A stretch of 12,458 bases of DNA from Methanobacteriota archaeon (GTDB lineage Archaea > Micrarchaeota > Micrarchaeia > Anstonellales > J096). Shown here piece by piece: positions 1 through 6,243 of the stretch (position 1 is the stretch's first letter; each line of letters begins with the position of its first letter). Made by a program: the position numbers and the translations under genes. The stretch is from NCBI GenBank assembly GCA_003694965.1, contig RFJG01000025.1:1-12458 (forward strand). The letters are read 5' to 3'. The notes under the pieces are model-generated. The model did not search any database and was not told where the DNA came from. It saw only the letters and a list, made by a program, of their open reading frames with translations.

Positions 1-2
1 CC

Positions 3-530
3 TCCAAGGCAGCACGTTCGACGTGTCGCAAAGCAGGTGAACGAGGAACGGGGACGGGCACAGACGACGAACGCCTCGCTCTAATAAGAGAGACTGCCAA
101 GCTCTCTCCTACTTATATTGATGTTGAACTCTCAATAGGAGAGGAATTGCATAACCTTGGCAGGGCCATAAAAGAAGGTGGGACAAAACTCATAATATCT
201 CACCACGATTTTGAGAGAACTCCATCATATGAGGACTTGTCTTCAATTGTTGAGAAGCAATATGCCTATGGGGCAGACATAGCAAAGGTTGCTTGCATGG
301 GAACTTCTATGGCAGATAATGTCAAGGTTTTCAGGCTCATAAGCGACAATGTGGCAAGAGGCAGGGAGGTAATAGGTCTTGTTATGGGGCGCTATGGAAA
401 GCTCTCAAGGGTTGCCTCTCCTATGTTGGGCGCTCATCTTACATTTGCCTCTCTCGAGAGTGGCAAGGAGAGCGCTCCTGGACAACTCTCAATAGATGAG
501 ATGAGAAGAGCATATGAGCTCCTCTCATAA
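3..530 (+). CDS. aroD: 3-dehydroquinate dehydratase, type I, 5'-truncated by window
   Basis: Type I dehydroquinase converts 3-dehydroquinate to 3-dehydroshikimate through a Schiff base (third step of the shikimate pathway). The frame is open from base 3 to the TAA at 528-530, giving 175 residues; full proteins have about 220-250, so roughly 50 N-terminal residues are outside. Visible signatures are a T-x-R-x(3)-E-x-G block like the family TxRxxxEGG, YIDVEL, the catalytic His in SHHDFERTPS, the Schiff-base Lys in ADIAKVACM, the SR of KLSRV and the C-terminal SAPGQ loop. A TTG at 147 is not the start, because conserved sequence lies upstream in frame. Bases 3-80 use only CGN for four Arg codons and are about 64% GC, unlike the AGG/AGA-rich, ~40% GC remainder. 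Its stop directly abuts the stop of the convergent gene. The family call is very secure. Confidence 0.93.
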   Translation, partial: SKAARSTCRKAGERGTGTGTDDERLALIRETAKLSPTYIDVELSIGEELHNLGRAIKEGGTKLIISHHDFERTPSYEDLSSIVEKQYAYGADIAKVACMGTSMADNVKVFRLISDNVARGREVIGLVMGRYGKLSRVASPMLGAHLTFASLESGKESAPGQLSIDEMRRAYELLS

Positions 531-794
531 TCAAGACAGCTGATCCTCTACCGCTATCCCATACTTTGCCTTGACACTCTCCATGTCCTCCACCTCTATC
601 ACATCAACATTGTATCTGGCTTTCCTCAACTCCTCTGCATAGCTTACACAACAGCCGCAGTTGGGGTTCTTGTATAATGTTATCTTTTCTCCACCACTAA
701 CTTGACTACTACTATTTCCACCGAGTAATACCCAGGCACTGAGAAGGGCAATAGCGAGCACCACTACTACTGTCTTAATATCCACATAAATCAC
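531..794 (-). CDS. membrane-anchored DUF411-like CGCC protein, C-terminally truncated
   Basis: Short protein (87 residues from GTG at 794) with an N-terminal hydrophobic helix (about residues 8-25), a Ser/Gly linker, then ITLYKNPNCGCC and a thioredoxin-like stretch ending KAKYGIAVEDQLS. The NPxCGCC block followed by an amphipathic helix matches the start of DUF411, a putative metal-binding family often found near copper-resistance genes. Family members continue with a conserved SCHT motif and a GHVP segment; here the stop falls exactly where SCHT should begin, so the second half is absent. The gene ends base-to-base against the aroD stop (530/531). Start choice: GTG at 794 lies 26 bases from a TATA-like box at 815-824; a TTG at 800 would add two residues. 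It may be a degraded gene or a reduced version keeping the CGCC site. Function is uncertain. Confidence 0.7.
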   Translation of the reverse strand: MIYVDIKTVVVVLAIALLSAWVLLGGNSSSQVSGGEKITLYKNPNCGCCVSYAEELRKARYNVDVIEVEDMESVKAKYGIAVEDQLS

Positions 795-814
795 CGACAA
801 GGAGCCTCTGAAAC

Positions 815-824
815 CTTTTAAAAG
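815..824 (-). promoter_or_regulatory. TATA-like box of the DUF411-like gene
   Basis: On the minus strand the sequence reads CTTTTAAAAG. Its centre is about 26 bases before the GTG at 794 and 20 before the TTG at 800, which favours a leaderless transcript starting at the GTG. Confidence 0.45.
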
Positions 825-859
825 AAATTGTGTGAAACTGGTTTCTTCTTAGTTATCAA

Positions 860-1420
860 CTATGGGCTCAACACTCCCATAGCTATCACAAGGAAAAATA
901 TGGCATCAGTAAAGAGAAGTGCAAGAGGCGTGAAATGGAACTTGTCTATGTCTATGCCGGAGAGTTTCTTGTCCTTTTCCTTTTTCCATTTCTTATAGAA
1001 GAGGTTTTCTACAGCTCCCACAACAAGTGGTGCCACAGCTATAGCTATGTATGAAGCGACAACGATTGTTAGGTTATCTAGGAGTATGCCATATAGGCCT
1101 ATGAAAAAGGCAAGAGCCACCATAGAGATGTTGAGTCTCAATGCCATTAGGGGTGCCTTGTATTTCTTGAGCTCTCTCCTCATTATTCCAACAAAGAAAA
1201 TAGAGAGTAGAAAAGCTACTCCAGATGCTATCGCCACCCCAACAAGCTGCCAAAGAGAACTCAATTTAGGACTCAATATAATAACATATGAGAGTTCAAC
1301 GCCTAAGGAGAAGCCCATGGCAAGAGTGCTAAGTGCTAACAACTTAGCAGAGAGCTTATCCTTGCCCAATAATGTCTCCACTGTCCTGAGGGCAAATTCA
1401 ACATCTTTCTTAATGGCCAT
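860..1420 (-). CDS. five-helix integral membrane protein of unknown function
   Basis: I do not recognise a family. The 186-residue product has a soluble, charged N terminus (about 25 residues, KKDVEF...GKDK) and five hydrophobic segments at roughly 26-48, 57-80, 91-112, 116-137 and 163-184. A very basic cytoplasm-like loop (YKKWKKEKDKK) lies between helices 4 and 5, and helix 4 ends in VGAVENLFYKK. There are no obvious catalytic motifs or cysteines. The ATG at 1420 was chosen because it lies 25 bases from a TATA-like element; an in-frame GTG at 1426 would add two residues. The gene is divergent from the DUF4145-like gene with 51 bases between starts and seems to share its promoter element. 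A small transporter-like or scaffold membrane protein is possible, but nothing in the sequence decides it. Confidence 0.8.
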   Translation of the reverse strand: MAIKKDVEFALRTVETLLGKDKLSAKLLALSTLAMGFSLGVELSYVIILSPKLSSLWQLVGVAIASGVAFLLSIFFVGIMRRELKKYKAPLMALRLNISMVALAFFIGLYGILLDNLTIVVASYIAIAVAPLVVGAVENLFYKKWKKEKDKKLSGIDIDKFHFTPLALLFTDAIFFLVIAMGVLSP

Positions 1421-1440
1421 AGGCACATCATAGCAGCAAC

Positions 1441-1449
1441 TCTTTTTAT
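1441..1449. promoter_or_regulatory. TATA-like element shared by two divergent genes
   Basis: The block TCTTTTTATT centred near 1445 lies 25 bases from the minus-strand ATG (1420) and 27 bases from the plus-strand ATG (1472). Read on the minus strand it is AATAAAAAG preceded by purine-rich GGAAACC, a plausible BRE. It is the only A/T block correctly spaced for both genes. Confidence 0.5.
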
Positions 1450-1471
1450 TGGTTTCCTACTCCTTTATTTT

Positions 1472-2071
1472 ATGGCAGGTATTGTTGAGGAGCCTTTGAC
1501 AACCCCTCCGTTGGTTCTTGTTGAGAGGTTCTTAGATTCAGTTTGCAAGAGCAGGAGTGTTCTAGATAGGCTTTCCTCATTGCCGGATTTTATTTTTAGC
1601 AGAGAACTCACATCCAATAGTTACTATTTACTTGTGAGAGAGCTCTATATTGCGATGCTCAAGCTATATGCTACTGGCCAACACTATGTTTGTTTGGATG
1701 TTTGCAGGAAGATAGTAGAGGTTCTTGTAAGGAAAGAGCTTTCCATAAGTTTGGACGAGGATTTGTGGGCAATAAGGAAGAAGCTCAACTCCCTCCAATG
1801 GCCACCTACTAAGAAGGAAGAGGCCCTGGATATATACAACATAGGCAATGAGGCAATCCATTTTCAGAGGGAGAAGTTGTGGAAAAGAGCCTCTCAACAC
1901 TCACATTTTAGGAAGGAGGAGGTAAGGGAGAAGCTTTCCAGGACATTCCCTGAGGAGAGAGTTGAGGATATAGCGAGGGCAGTCCAAGGCGTTAGTGGCA
2001 TAGACAAGCTAGTAATTGAGACGATGGATAAGACGATAGAGCTTGCTAATTTCGTTTTTAGTCGTAAATAG
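1472..2071 (+). CDS. DUF4145-like / HEPN-like helical protein
   Basis: A 199-residue, probably all-helical soluble protein. The central part (about residues 55-130) has an amphipathic helix pair, REL...AMLKLYATGQHYVCLDVCRKIVEVLVRKEL, then a short linker and DIYNIGNEAIHF. This order (helix with a conserved R-x-x-E/V-L core, then a GNxAxH motif at 125-130) resembles DUF4145 and related HEPN-type domains, some of which are nuclease or toxin-associated. The Arg of a canonical HEPN Rx4-6H active site is not evident, so RNase activity should not be assumed. The C-terminal 60 residues are rich in Lys, Arg and Glu. The ATG at 1472 fits the leaderless spacing. The tail of the gene contains a 9-bp direct repeat that may belong to the next promoter. 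Family assignment is tentative; the coding call is firm. Confidence 0.75.
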   Translation: MAGIVEEPLTTPPLVLVERFLDSVCKSRSVLDRLSSLPDFIFSRELTSNSYYLLVRELYIAMLKLYATGQHYVCLDVCRKIVEVLVRKELSISLDEDLWAIRKKLNSLQWPPTKKEEALDIYNIGNEAIHFQREKLWKRASQHSHFRKEEVREKLSRTFPEERVEDIARAVQGVSGIDKLVIETMDKTIELANFVFSRK

Positions 2072-2077
2072 TCGTAA
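2059..2077 (+). repeat. tandem 9-bp direct repeat, 10-bp period, upstream of the kinase-like gene
   Basis: TAGTCGTAA occurs at 2059-2067 and again at 2069-2077, exactly one helical turn apart, across the stop codon of the upstream gene and 14 bases before the TATA-like box of the next. This is the geometry of a pair of regulator half-sites. It could also be a chance duplication. Confidence 0.4.
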
Positions 2078-2090
2078 TGAGCTTCGCACT

Positions 2091-2099
2091 TAATATAAA
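2091..2099 (+). promoter_or_regulatory. TATA-like box for kinase-like protein A
   Basis: TAATATAAA centred near 2095, 29 bases before the ATG at 2124. A 6-bp inverted repeat, TTATGT (2122-2127) and ACATAA (2132-2137), covers the start codon. Confidence 0.5.
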
Positions 2100-2123
2100 C
2101 CTACTCTTTCCTTAATATACATT

Positions 2124-2969
2124 ATGTTATCACATAAGCCATTGATATGTACGCTTAAAGTGCCAGATGTAGTAAGCAAGCCAACAAGACAGGGAAGGAA
2201 AACAAGGACAATGGTCCTAACGGATAGGTCTTGTGGCACTACTTACATGTATAAGGTAATAAATCCAGAGCTTAGATTGAAAAAGGAGACTGCTCAGGAG
2301 CTAGTTTTCTCTATGAGTGTATATAGGGAGCTCTTGCGCAACGCAGGGATAAGAGTGCCATCATCAACATTTGTATTTACTGCTGACAACAGGACAGTGC
2401 TGAACAGGGGGGATGTCTCGTTTATCGTAGAGGAGCTATCCACATTCGTTGGAAATGGAAAGGATGTGTTAGATGAGATAGCAGAGGTTAAGAGTAAGGC
2501 AGAACTCTCAAAGCTTTACATATCTCTGCTTGAAACAATATACAAAGCTGTTTCTTCAGAAACTTCTCCTCGTGATGTGAAAGCCGGCATAATGCTCAAT
2601 AGCCACCCGTCTAATTTTGTTAAGGTGGGCGCAGAGTGTTTTTATGTTGATTTCTTTGCTCCTATGTTGAGGTCAAATGATAACTCCTTAAGACTTGCAG
2701 CTAAGCTTGAAGGAATAAGTGAAGAACAGGCTAATTTTATGTTTTCCGACAAGAGGGGCATATTCATTGTTCCGCTTATTGAGGCATCTCTTGCCAAGCC
2801 AGAAGCAACAAGATTCTTGGGCGGCCTAACACTCTCCTTCCTTAATTACAGAGGAGAGAAGCTAACCTCTCAATACTTGGCAGAGACTATGAGGAGATGC
2901 TATGAGAATATAGGCTTCCTAAGTGGCGAGCAGTTGAGAATACTAAGAGAGGCATCTCAATCAATATAA
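2124..2969 (+). CDS. kinase-fold-like protein A, paralogue of the 6829-7647 gene, catalytic Asp replaced by Asn
   Basis: The 281-residue protein is clearly homologous along most of its length to the minus-strand product at 6829-7647. Shared blocks are YMYKV (Lys44) against YVYKA, VEELS (102-106), LY-x2-LLE-x4-AV, LNSHPSNFV (158-166), YVDFFAP (174-180) and FSDKRGIFIV. Their order and spacing mirror the protein kinase/phosphotransferase fold: β3 Lys, hinge, HRDxKPxN catalytic loop, then DFG. In that reading the catalytic Asp position is Asn159 here, while the metal-binding Asn164 and Asp176 are kept, so this copy may be a pseudokinase or bind nucleotide only. The motif match is seen directly; the fold is inference. 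The gene is probably transcribed alone from the TATA-like box at 2091. Its last codons form the promoter of the following gene. No annotated family name comes to mind. Confidence 0.8.
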   Translation: MLSHKPLICTLKVPDVVSKPTRQGRKTRTMVLTDRSCGTTYMYKVINPELRLKKETAQELVFSMSVYRELLRNAGIRVPSSTFVFTADNRTVLNRGDVSFIVEELSTFVGNGKDVLDEIAEVKSKAELSKLYISLLETIYKAVSSETSPRDVKAGIMLNSHPSNFVKVGAECFYVDFFAPMLRSNDNSLRLAAKLEGISEEQANFMFSDKRGIFIVPLIEASLAKPEATRFLGGLTLSFLNYRGEKLTSQYLAETMRRCYENIGFLSGEQLRILREASQSI

Positions 2970-2970
2970 A
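2963..2970 (+). promoter_or_regulatory. TATA-like box of the UDG gene, inside the upstream stop codon
   Basis: AATATAAA overlaps the final Ile codon and TAA stop of kinase-like gene A and is centred 26 bases before the UDG ATG (2992). The stretch between box and ATG is pyrimidine-rich (CCCTTTCCCTC then T6), which may also end the upstream transcript. Confidence 0.5.
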
Positions 2971-2991
2971 CCCTTTCCCTCTTTTTTCTTC

Positions 2992-3588
2992 ATGGATGGA
3001 TTAGTAGCAAGGATATGTAATTGCACTAAGTGTCCCTTGGCAGAGACGCGCAACACCGTCGTTGTTGGTAGGGGCAACAAGGAAGCATCTCTAATGTTCA
3101 TAGGAGAGGCCCCAGGAGCTAAGGAAGATGAAACTGGCCTCCCATTTGTTGGTAAGGCAGGCACTATGCTCTCCACCTACCTATCTAGTGTTGGGATAGA
3201 TGAGTCTTCTATCTACATAGCAAACATCCTCAAGTGCAGGCCGCCCAATAACCGCAACCCAAAAAAAGACGAGATAGAGATGTGCACTCCTTGGTTAGTA
3301 GGGCAAATAAGAGAGATCTCCCCCAAGATAATATGCACTCTTGGTAACTACGCTACCAAGTTCATACTTGCCAAGGGCAACATAGCAGCTATGTCTACCA
3401 TAGATGGGATCTCCTCTCTCCACGGCAAGCCTATCAATATGGAGCTCTTCTCCAAGGAGCTTATCGTTTTTCCTCTCTACCACCCAGCGGCCATAATATA
3501 CAATAGGGCTCTCAACGACGCTATGGAAAGAGATATGTTGGAGTTGGCCAAGTTGCATAAGGAGACAGTTAGAGGTCCTGTTAGTTAA
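2992..3588 (+). CDS. udg: uracil-DNA glycosylase, family 4 (Fe-S)
   Basis: Removes uracil from deaminated DNA, starting base-excision repair. The 198-residue length is normal for the family. The four predicted 4Fe-4S ligands are all present: Cys11 and Cys14 (CTKCPL), Cys82 (ILKCRPP) and Cys98 (EMCTPW). The active-site motif GEAPGAKED (38-46), where family 4 uses GEAPG-type sequence, continues into GLPFVGKAG; the C-terminal catalytic motif is YHPAA with His164. NRNPKKDE after the third Cys is also typical. The ATG at 2992 lies only 22 bases past the preceding stop and 26 from the TATA-like box, so it probably makes its own leaderless mRNA. A run of seven A's near 3260 is within the gene and the frame is intact. 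Confidence 0.95.
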   Translation: MDGLVARICNCTKCPLAETRNTVVVGRGNKEASLMFIGEAPGAKEDETGLPFVGKAGTMLSTYLSSVGIDESSIYIANILKCRPPNNRNPKKDEIEMCTPWLVGQIREISPKIICTLGNYATKFILAKGNIAAMSTIDGISSLHGKPINMELFSKELIVFPLYHPAAIIYNRALNDAMERDMLELAKLHKETVRGPVS

Positions 3589-3589
3589 T

Positions 3590-3598
3590 TTTATAATC
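3590..3598 (+). promoter_or_regulatory. TATA-like box of the glycosidase-like gene
   Basis: TTTTATAAT immediately after the UDG stop, centred about 26 bases before the ATG at 3619; no ribosome binding site is visible between. Confidence 0.5.
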
Positions 3599-3618
3599 TT
3601 TGGCATTCTACCTTCTAT

Positions 3619-5811
3619 ATGGCATCTATGTTGATTAAGGCAGCCGGAGCCGTAGTTGCTCTTTTCATAGTCGTTACTGCCATTATGGCACTCCTTAACA
3701 TGTGCCCGCCCAGTGGCCCTTGGCCTATGCCTCCTTGGTGCTCCCCTTCTAGTGGGGTAATATTACAACAGGCAACTCAGCAAGCAACCAATACAACTGC
3801 TAACGCTCCTACATTACAATCACTCTCAGATGTTGATAAGAGCTATGGTTTCAATTACCTATCAAAAGAGGATATCGATGACTTCTTTTCAAAACCTGCC
3901 TTCTTCATAACTTGGACTAATGATAGGAGTGTTCTGACGAGGTTGGGCGATGTTGATGTGTTGTGGAGGGTAGAGTGGTTCAAGCACGGCAAACTCTCCG
4001 ATATAGGGGAGAGGATGGCATTCTACCATAAGAATGGCATCCATTATGTGGGGGCCCAACTTGTCTCTTCCAGCCAGAACGATAGAGAGGGCCCTATATT
4101 GGATAAGAGCATGGCAACCATCTCTCTTGATGGAGAGCCAATAGAGTATGTCAAGCCTGGCATGGCAGCTTTCTCTAAGCAGTATTGGATGAACATACTC
4201 TCCCCTAAATGGCAGAGCCTTCTCTTCAATATGTCTAAGCAGCTCATAGATGCCGGAGTAGAGGGGATAGTTTTTGATGAGCCGCAATTCAACGCAGGTG
4301 TAATAGACCATGGCGGGACATTCGATAATTATAGTATGGAGGGTTTTAGAGAGTATCTTGCGGAGAGGTTCAGCAGTTCAGAACTCTCAACCTACTTCAA
4401 CATAAGCGATGTTGGCAGTTTCAACTTTGCAGACTACATAAAGAACAATAACTTAGAAGATAAGTGGAACAAAAAACCATACATCCCCATAACGAGGGAA
4501 TTCTACAAGTTTGAGATAAATGCTGGGGCATCAGTTATGGAAGAGCTTGCAAGGTCAATAAAGGACTATGGCAAGAGAGCTGGCCATTACATACTTTTCT
4601 ATGAGAATGCAGGCGTTGACTATAGCTCCCTTACGCAGAGGAATAGGGAGGCGGATGCTCTTGTCAATGAGATGTTTTATTTTATGGGCGACGGTCCTTC
4701 TCAAAAAATATCAACAATAGCAAAGCTTGCTGAGCCCATGTTTAAGCACTACATTTTCTTGGCAGAGGTGTCCAACGACAAGGGGGAGGTGCCAAAACAG
4801 ACTAAGAATTTGTTCAAATATATCTTTGCAGATGCCTATTCTTCAAAGGCTAGCATCATAACAGACGGCGATGGCTTCATGTCTATGCATAATTGGAATT
4901 ATGACAAAGAGAGAATTAGCTATGATGTTGATGAAGCCTCCAAGTACATAAGGTTTGCCCAAAACAACAGCAAGCTCTTCTCATTGCATGAGCCGGCGGA
5001 TGTTGCAGTTGTCTCCTCTTACCCATCAAGGATGCTTTATGAGAACTTACTCCTGCCAACTAGCGGCTACCGCTGGGAAGGGGGCAACCTCAAAGGAACG
5101 ATAGAGGCACTCGTGGATAATGAGGTTCCATTCCACGTGCTGCAGTCTGGCGATGGCTATATGTTCAACGACAAGCTAACAGAGGAGGCTCTCTCCAATT
5201 ACAGCCTCGTAATATTGCCGTCAGTCATCGCAATCAGCGAAGAAGAGCTTAGCAACCTCCATTCCTATATTGAGAAAGGTGGCAAGGCGATAGTCATAGG
5301 TAATTTTGCGATGTATGATGAGAGAGGAACTCCTCTAACCAGCAATCCATTCTCATCAATCAAGGAAGGTGAGAACAGCATTGGGAAAGGAACGCTCTAT
5401 TTAGTTAGCTCTCCCATAATGCAGAACTACCACTACAACACAGCAACTTGGAAGATAAGGGGGCCAAGGGAGAAGAGCGAGGAGCTTGCATCCCCTCTAA
5501 TGAAAATAGTTAACCGCTACTATGAATCTCCCATAAGCTCAGATGCTCCGAACACAGTCAACATAAGGAGGTATGTTGACGGCAACAATATCGTCTTACA
5601 CATAGTCAACTACGACTTTGATCAAGTGAGGGATTCATTCAAGCCGAGCAAGCAGTTTACGATAACAACTGAAGGAGCTTTCTCCAAGGCAACACTCTAC
5701 CAATTTGATGGGGCAACCATAAAACAGTTGAGCACATCAATAAATGGCAATGCAACAACAGTGACAATTCCTCCTCTCCTAGCCTATGACATAGTTGTCT
5801 TGGAGCCTTAG
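3619..5811 (+). CDS. surface-anchored glycoside-hydrolase-like protein (TIM barrel plus GH42-type trimerisation-like domain)
   Basis: A 730-residue protein. Residues about 5-27 form one hydrophobic helix with no clear cleavage site, so it is likely a membrane anchor with the rest outside; a Pro/Ser/Thr/Gln-rich linker follows to about residue 75. Residues ~90-440 look like a TIM-barrel glycosidase, with GVEGIVFDEPQ (Asp220, Glu221) as the likely strand-4 end and VNEMFYF (Glu351) as a second acidic candidate. Residues ~488-570 (GTIEALVDNEVPFHVL, YSLVILPSVIAISEEEL, GGKAIVIG) resemble the GATase-like trimerisation domain of GH42 β-galactosidases. The last ~100 residues look like a β-sandwich. 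Several N-x-S/T sequons fit extracellular glycosylation. The substrate is unknown; the exact GH family is not identifiable by eye. It is transcribed alone. Extracellular sugar scavenging or trimming of cell-surface glycans is inference. Confidence 0.78.
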   Translation: MASMLIKAAGAVVALFIVVTAIMALLNMCPPSGPWPMPPWCSPSSGVILQQATQQATNTTANAPTLQSLSDVDKSYGFNYLSKEDIDDFFSKPAFFITWTNDRSVLTRLGDVDVLWRVEWFKHGKLSDIGERMAFYHKNGIHYVGAQLVSSSQNDREGPILDKSMATISLDGEPIEYVKPGMAAFSKQYWMNILSPKWQSLLFNMSKQLIDAGVEGIVFDEPQFNAGVIDHGGTFDNYSMEGFREYLAERFSSSELSTYFNISDVGSFNFADYIKNNNLEDKWNKKPYIPITREFYKFEINAGASVMEELARSIKDYGKRAGHYILFYENAGVDYSSLTQRNREADALVNEMFYFMGDGPSQKISTIAKLAEPMFKHYIFLAEVSNDKGEVPKQTKNLFKYIFADAYSSKASIITDGDGFMSMHNWNYDKERISYDVDEASKYIRFAQNNSKLFSLHEPADVAVVSSYPSRMLYENLLLPTSGYRWEGGNLKGTIEALVDNEVPFHVLQSGDGYMFNDKLTEEALSNYSLVILPSVIAISEEELSNLHSYIEKGGKAIVIGNFAMYDERGTPLTSNPFSSIKEGENSIGKGTLYLVSSPIMQNYHYNTATWKIRGPREKSEELASPLMKIVNRYYESPISSDAPNTVNIRRYVDGNNIVLHIVNYDFDQVRDSFKPSKQFTITTEGAFSKATLYQFDGATIKQLSTSINGNATTVTIPPLLAYDIVVLEP

Positions 5812-5813
5812 TA

Positions 5814-5858
5814 AGGGTAGTGCAGGATGGCATAGCTTTATATAATGCTCCCTACCCT
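5814..5858 (+). promoter_or_regulatory. TATA-like box of the RRM gene, flanked by an inverted repeat
   Basis: The box TTTATATAA lies at about 5838-5845. It sits inside AGGGTAG (5814-5820) and CTACCCT (5852-5858), a perfect 7-bp inverted repeat, with an inner GCAT (5830-5833) and ATGC (5845-5848). Predicted transcription start is near 5867, so a leader of about 38 bases precedes the ATG. The repeat could be an operator overlapping the core promoter. Confidence 0.45.
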
Positions 5859-5865
5859 AATATGC

Positions 5866-5885
5866 TGCTAGCTTTTAGCTAAGCA
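5866..5885 (+). promoter_or_regulatory. hairpin in the 5' leader of the RRM mRNA
   Basis: TGCTAGCT, loop TTT, then AGCTA-A-GCA can form eight pairs with one bulged A. It begins at the predicted 5' end of the transcript and stops seven bases before the ribosome binding site GGATGTGA (5892-5899), which matches the GGAGGTGA consensus at 7 of 8 positions with a 5-base spacer to ATG 5905. Confidence 0.45.
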
Positions 5886-5904
5886 CGGTTAGGATGTGAG
5901 TAGA

Positions 5905-6165
5905 ATGTCTAAGAAAGTGTATGTAGGAAACCTTCCTTGGAGCACCAAGGAAGATGAGCTTAGAGAACTCTTCTCCTCGTATGGAGACATAGAGGAGGTT
6001 GTTGTAATAAGGGATAGGATGACCGGAAGGTCTAAGGGCTTTGGCTTTGTAACCTTTGCCAACGACGAAGATGCAGATAAGGCCATCTCAGAGATGGACG
6101 GCAAGGAAGTCGGCGGTAGGAACATAAAGGTAAGCGAAGCTAGGCCAATGGAAAAGAGAGACTAA
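5905..6165 (+). CDS. single-RRM RNA-binding protein
   Basis: An 86-residue protein made of one RNA recognition motif. RNP2 is VYVGNLPW near the N terminus and RNP1 is KGFGFVTF, with the aromatic residues that stack on RNA bases in place; the final strand is GGRNIKVSEARP. It resembles the small Rbp-type RRM proteins of cyanobacteria and other bacteria, implicated in cold response and mRNA binding; RRM proteins are uncommon in archaea, which suggests transfer. The ATG at 5905 was preferred over an in-frame GTG at 5896 because a strong Shine-Dalgarno-like GGATGTGA overlaps that GTG. Unlike its leaderless neighbours this gene has a leader with a hairpin, which makes autoregulation an attractive inference. 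It ends just before a T-rich tract. Confidence 0.93.
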   Translation: MSKKVYVGNLPWSTKEDELRELFSSYGDIEEVVVIRDRMTGRSKGFGFVTFANDEDADKAISEMDGKEVGGRNIKVSEARPMEKRD

Positions 6166-6167
6166 AC

Positions 6168-6212
6168 TCTTTTCTTTATCTCTTGTATTCTGTTTATTTT
6201 TTATTTGCTTTA
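6168..6212 (+). terminator. T-rich tract after the RRM gene
   Basis: Directly after the stop there are repeated T runs, including TTATTTTTTATTT near 6193-6205, with no stable hairpin. Oligo-T is the usual archaeal intrinsic termination signal. The tract runs into the TATA-like box of the next gene. Confidence 0.5.
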
Positions 6213-6221
6213 CTTTTTTAA
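6213..6221 (+). promoter_or_regulatory. TATA-like box of the histidine phosphatase gene
   Basis: CTTTTTTAAA centred near 6218, about 26 bases before the ATG at 6244. This spacing is the main reason for choosing that start over a TTG at 6205. Confidence 0.5.
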
Positions 6222-6243
6222 ATCCTCCCATCTACATCCCATT

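Noticed and set aside
531..533. TGA where DUF411 has its conserved Cys, possibly selenocysteine
   Set aside because: The codons after the TGA read Leu then another TGA and not His-Thr, and the region is antisense to the aroD end; no selenocysteine element is seen.
1047..1433. 128-residue plus-strand open frame
   Set aside because: It is antisense to the five-helix membrane protein, has no suitable promoter and no family resemblance.
3889..4311. 140-residue minus-strand open frame inside the glycosidase gene
   Set aside because: Shadow of the plus-strand gene; no start signal and no recognisable motif.
6205..6243. TTG start of the histidine phosphatase
   Set aside because: It falls upstream of and across the TATA-like box, and the family normally starts just before the RH motif, as ATG 6244 does.
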